Below, in pieces: positions 5,501 to 6,709 of a stretch of DNA of 6,709 nt (position 1 is the stretch's first letter; each line of letters begins with the position of its first letter). The notes below the pieces were generated by a model that had not been told where the DNA came from, searched no databases, and worked only from the letters and a program-made list of their open reading frames with translations. This stretch comes from CAMBDR01 sp046597185 (lineage in GTDB: Bacteria; Pseudomonadota; Gammaproteobacteria; Burkholderiales; Burkholderiaceae_D), in the NCBI GenBank assembly GCA_046597185.1, contig JBKJLF010000577.1, forward strand, positions 1 through 6,709. Reading direction: 5' to 3'. The translations under genes were made by a program, and so were the position numbers.

Positions 5501-6709
5501 ATGTTTTCGGCTTCAAAAAGAAATTTTATTTTAGGTTTTTGTTCGTTGTTATTGGGTCAAGAATGTGTGGCCGGGACTATTTTTGATGCCTTCAGTTCCG
5601 GCGGCAGAAATGGTTATGTGTTGGATCGCGCCTACAGTGACCACGGTTATGATTGGTGGTGGCATAACTTGACGGCCAAGAGCCGTAGCACGGGTCTGGA
5701 AAGACCATTTTTCTTCGAGTACTTCGTTATCAATCCGGCGCTGGGTGGTGCAACCCCTGTGCTGGGGCAATTGCCGACCAACAAAGCCGCCGGCAAAAAA
5801 CCATCTTATGCCATGGTGATGGCGGGCACCTGGGGCACTGATGCGGTTCAAATCAAGAACTATTATGGCATTACCCAAATGAGCGCATCCAAGGAGAATG
5901 AGAACATCACCATCGGCAGCAACACCGCCACAGAAACCGCTCTGAGAGGTTCAGTATCGCTCACTGCAGCACAAGTTGCGGCCCATCCGGAATATATGTC
6001 CAACGCTGGCACGATCAGTTGGAATCTGTCGGTCACCAAACCTTTGAGTTACGATGTGGGTTACGCGGGTTCCAAGTTATTCCAGCAACTGGAACTGTTT
6101 GATATGTTCTGGCATGTACAGGGCATGCAGTCCAAATACAGCGGCACCATCACCTTCAACGGTGAAATTTATGATGTGGTCCCGGCCACTTCCTTTGGTT
6201 ATCAGGACAAAAACTTTGGCAAAGATTTTACCAACCCCTGGGTGTGGTTGTCCTGCAATGATTTCACGAAGAAGAGTACCGGACTGCCGATGGCCAATAC
6301 CTCGCTCGATATCGGTGGCGGAAATCCCAAAATTGCCGGCGTCAACCTGGGCGATAAAGCTTTGATGGCCTTTTATGTGGAAGGCAAACTGCATGAGTTC
6401 AACTTCACCAAGCTGTTGGATAAGGAACAGTTGGATTGGACGGTTACTGAAACCAGTACCGATATCAAATGGCATGTGGAAGCGTGGAATTGGGATTATA
6501 AATTCGTGCTCGATTTCGCCAATCCCAAGAGCAAGATGCTGAAGGTCAAGTATGAGAACCCAATGGGCCAAGTGAATCACCAAAACCTATGGAATGGCGG
6601 CCACGCTACTGGCACGGTAACCATGTACAAGCGCCAATGGATTGTGTATGGCGTCTCGTGGAATTGGATTTACATGGATACCTTTATTGGCCGGCATGGC
6701 GCGGGCGAG
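5501..6709 (+). CDS. Secreted tocopherol cyclase-like protein (partial, open at right edge)
   Basis: The frame is open for 403 codons to the window end. Residues 1-24 form a signal peptide (short basic start, FILGFCSLLLG core, likely cleavage after CVA24) without a lipobox, so the product should be exported. The mature part resembles the tocopherol cyclase-like family, a lipocalin-like double beta-barrel fold. GYDWWWHNL at 49-57 and RPFFFEYFVINP at 68-79 match the family's N-terminal block. GYQDKNFG (233-240) followed by NPWVWLSCNDF (245-255) matches the plant cyclase pattern of an Asp/Glu-Lys-Asn-Trp/Phe-Gly and a Trp-x-Trp-x-x-Cys-Asn. A late NGGHATGTVTMYKRQW (365-380) fits the C-terminal barrel. 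Plant members close the chromanol ring of vitamin E; the role of bacterial members is unclear, and an exported one is unlikely to act in tocopherol synthesis. Four of eight Arg codons are AGA, unlike the neighbour upstream. The C-terminus and stop lie outside the window. Confidence 0.75.
   Translation, partial: MFSASKRNFILGFCSLLLGQECVAGTIFDAFSSGGRNGYVLDRAYSDHGYDWWWHNLTAKSRSTGLERPFFFEYFVINPALGGATPVLGQLPTNKAAGKKPSYAMVMAGTWGTDAVQIKNYYGITQMSASKENENITIGSNTATETALRGSVSLTAAQVAAHPEYMSNAGTISWNLSVTKPLSYDVGYAGSKLFQQLELFDMFWHVQGMQSKYSGTITFNGEIYDVVPATSFGYQDKNFGKDFTNPWVWLSCNDFTKKSTGLPMANTSLDIGGGNPKIAGVNLGDKALMAFYVEGKLHEFNFTKLLDKEQLDWTVTETSTDIKWHVEAWNWDYKFVLDFANPKSKMLKVKYENPMGQVNHQNLWNGGHATGTVTMYKRQWIVYGVSWNWIYMDTFIGRHGAGE

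Noticed and set aside
6077..6583. 168-codon minus-strand frame
   Set aside because: It is antisense to the tocopherol cyclase-like gene, whose motifs, signal peptide and ribosome site are convincing.
1..6709. CRISPR array, insertion sequence, tRNA or Neisseria-type uptake sequences
   Set aside because: No regularly spaced repeats, transposase, cloverleaf or GCCGTCTGAA copies were seen on reading the window.

Overview
The window looks like a piece of a Gram-negative, proteobacterial chromosome, most likely betaproteobacterial. The reasons are the two-partner secretion pair with an extended signal peptide, the outer-membrane TpsB protein, the LysR regulator with its divergent oxidoreductase, and the moderately high GC coding style. 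Nothing visible fixes the genus. No rRNA, tRNA, CRISPR array, insertion sequence or phage gene was found.

Positions 1-2998 (minus strand) hold a two-partner secretion operon in the order tpsB then tpsA. The tpsB gene (2998-1328) encodes a complete POTRA plus beta-barrel transporter. The tpsA gene (1290-1, running off the left edge) encodes the first 430 residues of a filamentous-haemagglutinin-type exoprotein: extended signal peptide, TPS secretion domain and the start of a Gly-rich beta-helix. Because it has no stop inside the window it is easy to miss, and spurious plus-strand ORFs cover the same stretch. A consensus -10 box and a leader hairpin precede tpsB.

Positions 3117-5171 hold a divergent pair: a LysR-family regulator (minus) and a zinc-independent medium-chain dehydrogenase/quinone-reductase-like enzyme (plus). 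The 123-bp gap between them carries a perfect 6-bp-arm dyad that is a candidate LysR site. This layout usually means that the regulator controls the divergent gene.

Positions 5172-5500 are non-coding. They carry a plausible extended -10 promoter and two back-to-back stem-loops, the second ending exactly at the Shine-Dalgarno of the next gene. Positions 5501-6709 (plus, running off the right edge) encode a secreted protein with the signature of the tocopherol cyclase-like family. This is unexpected for a protein exported from a non-photosynthetic bacterium. Its arginine codon use differs from its neighbours. This gene and its structured leader are the part most worth a second look.
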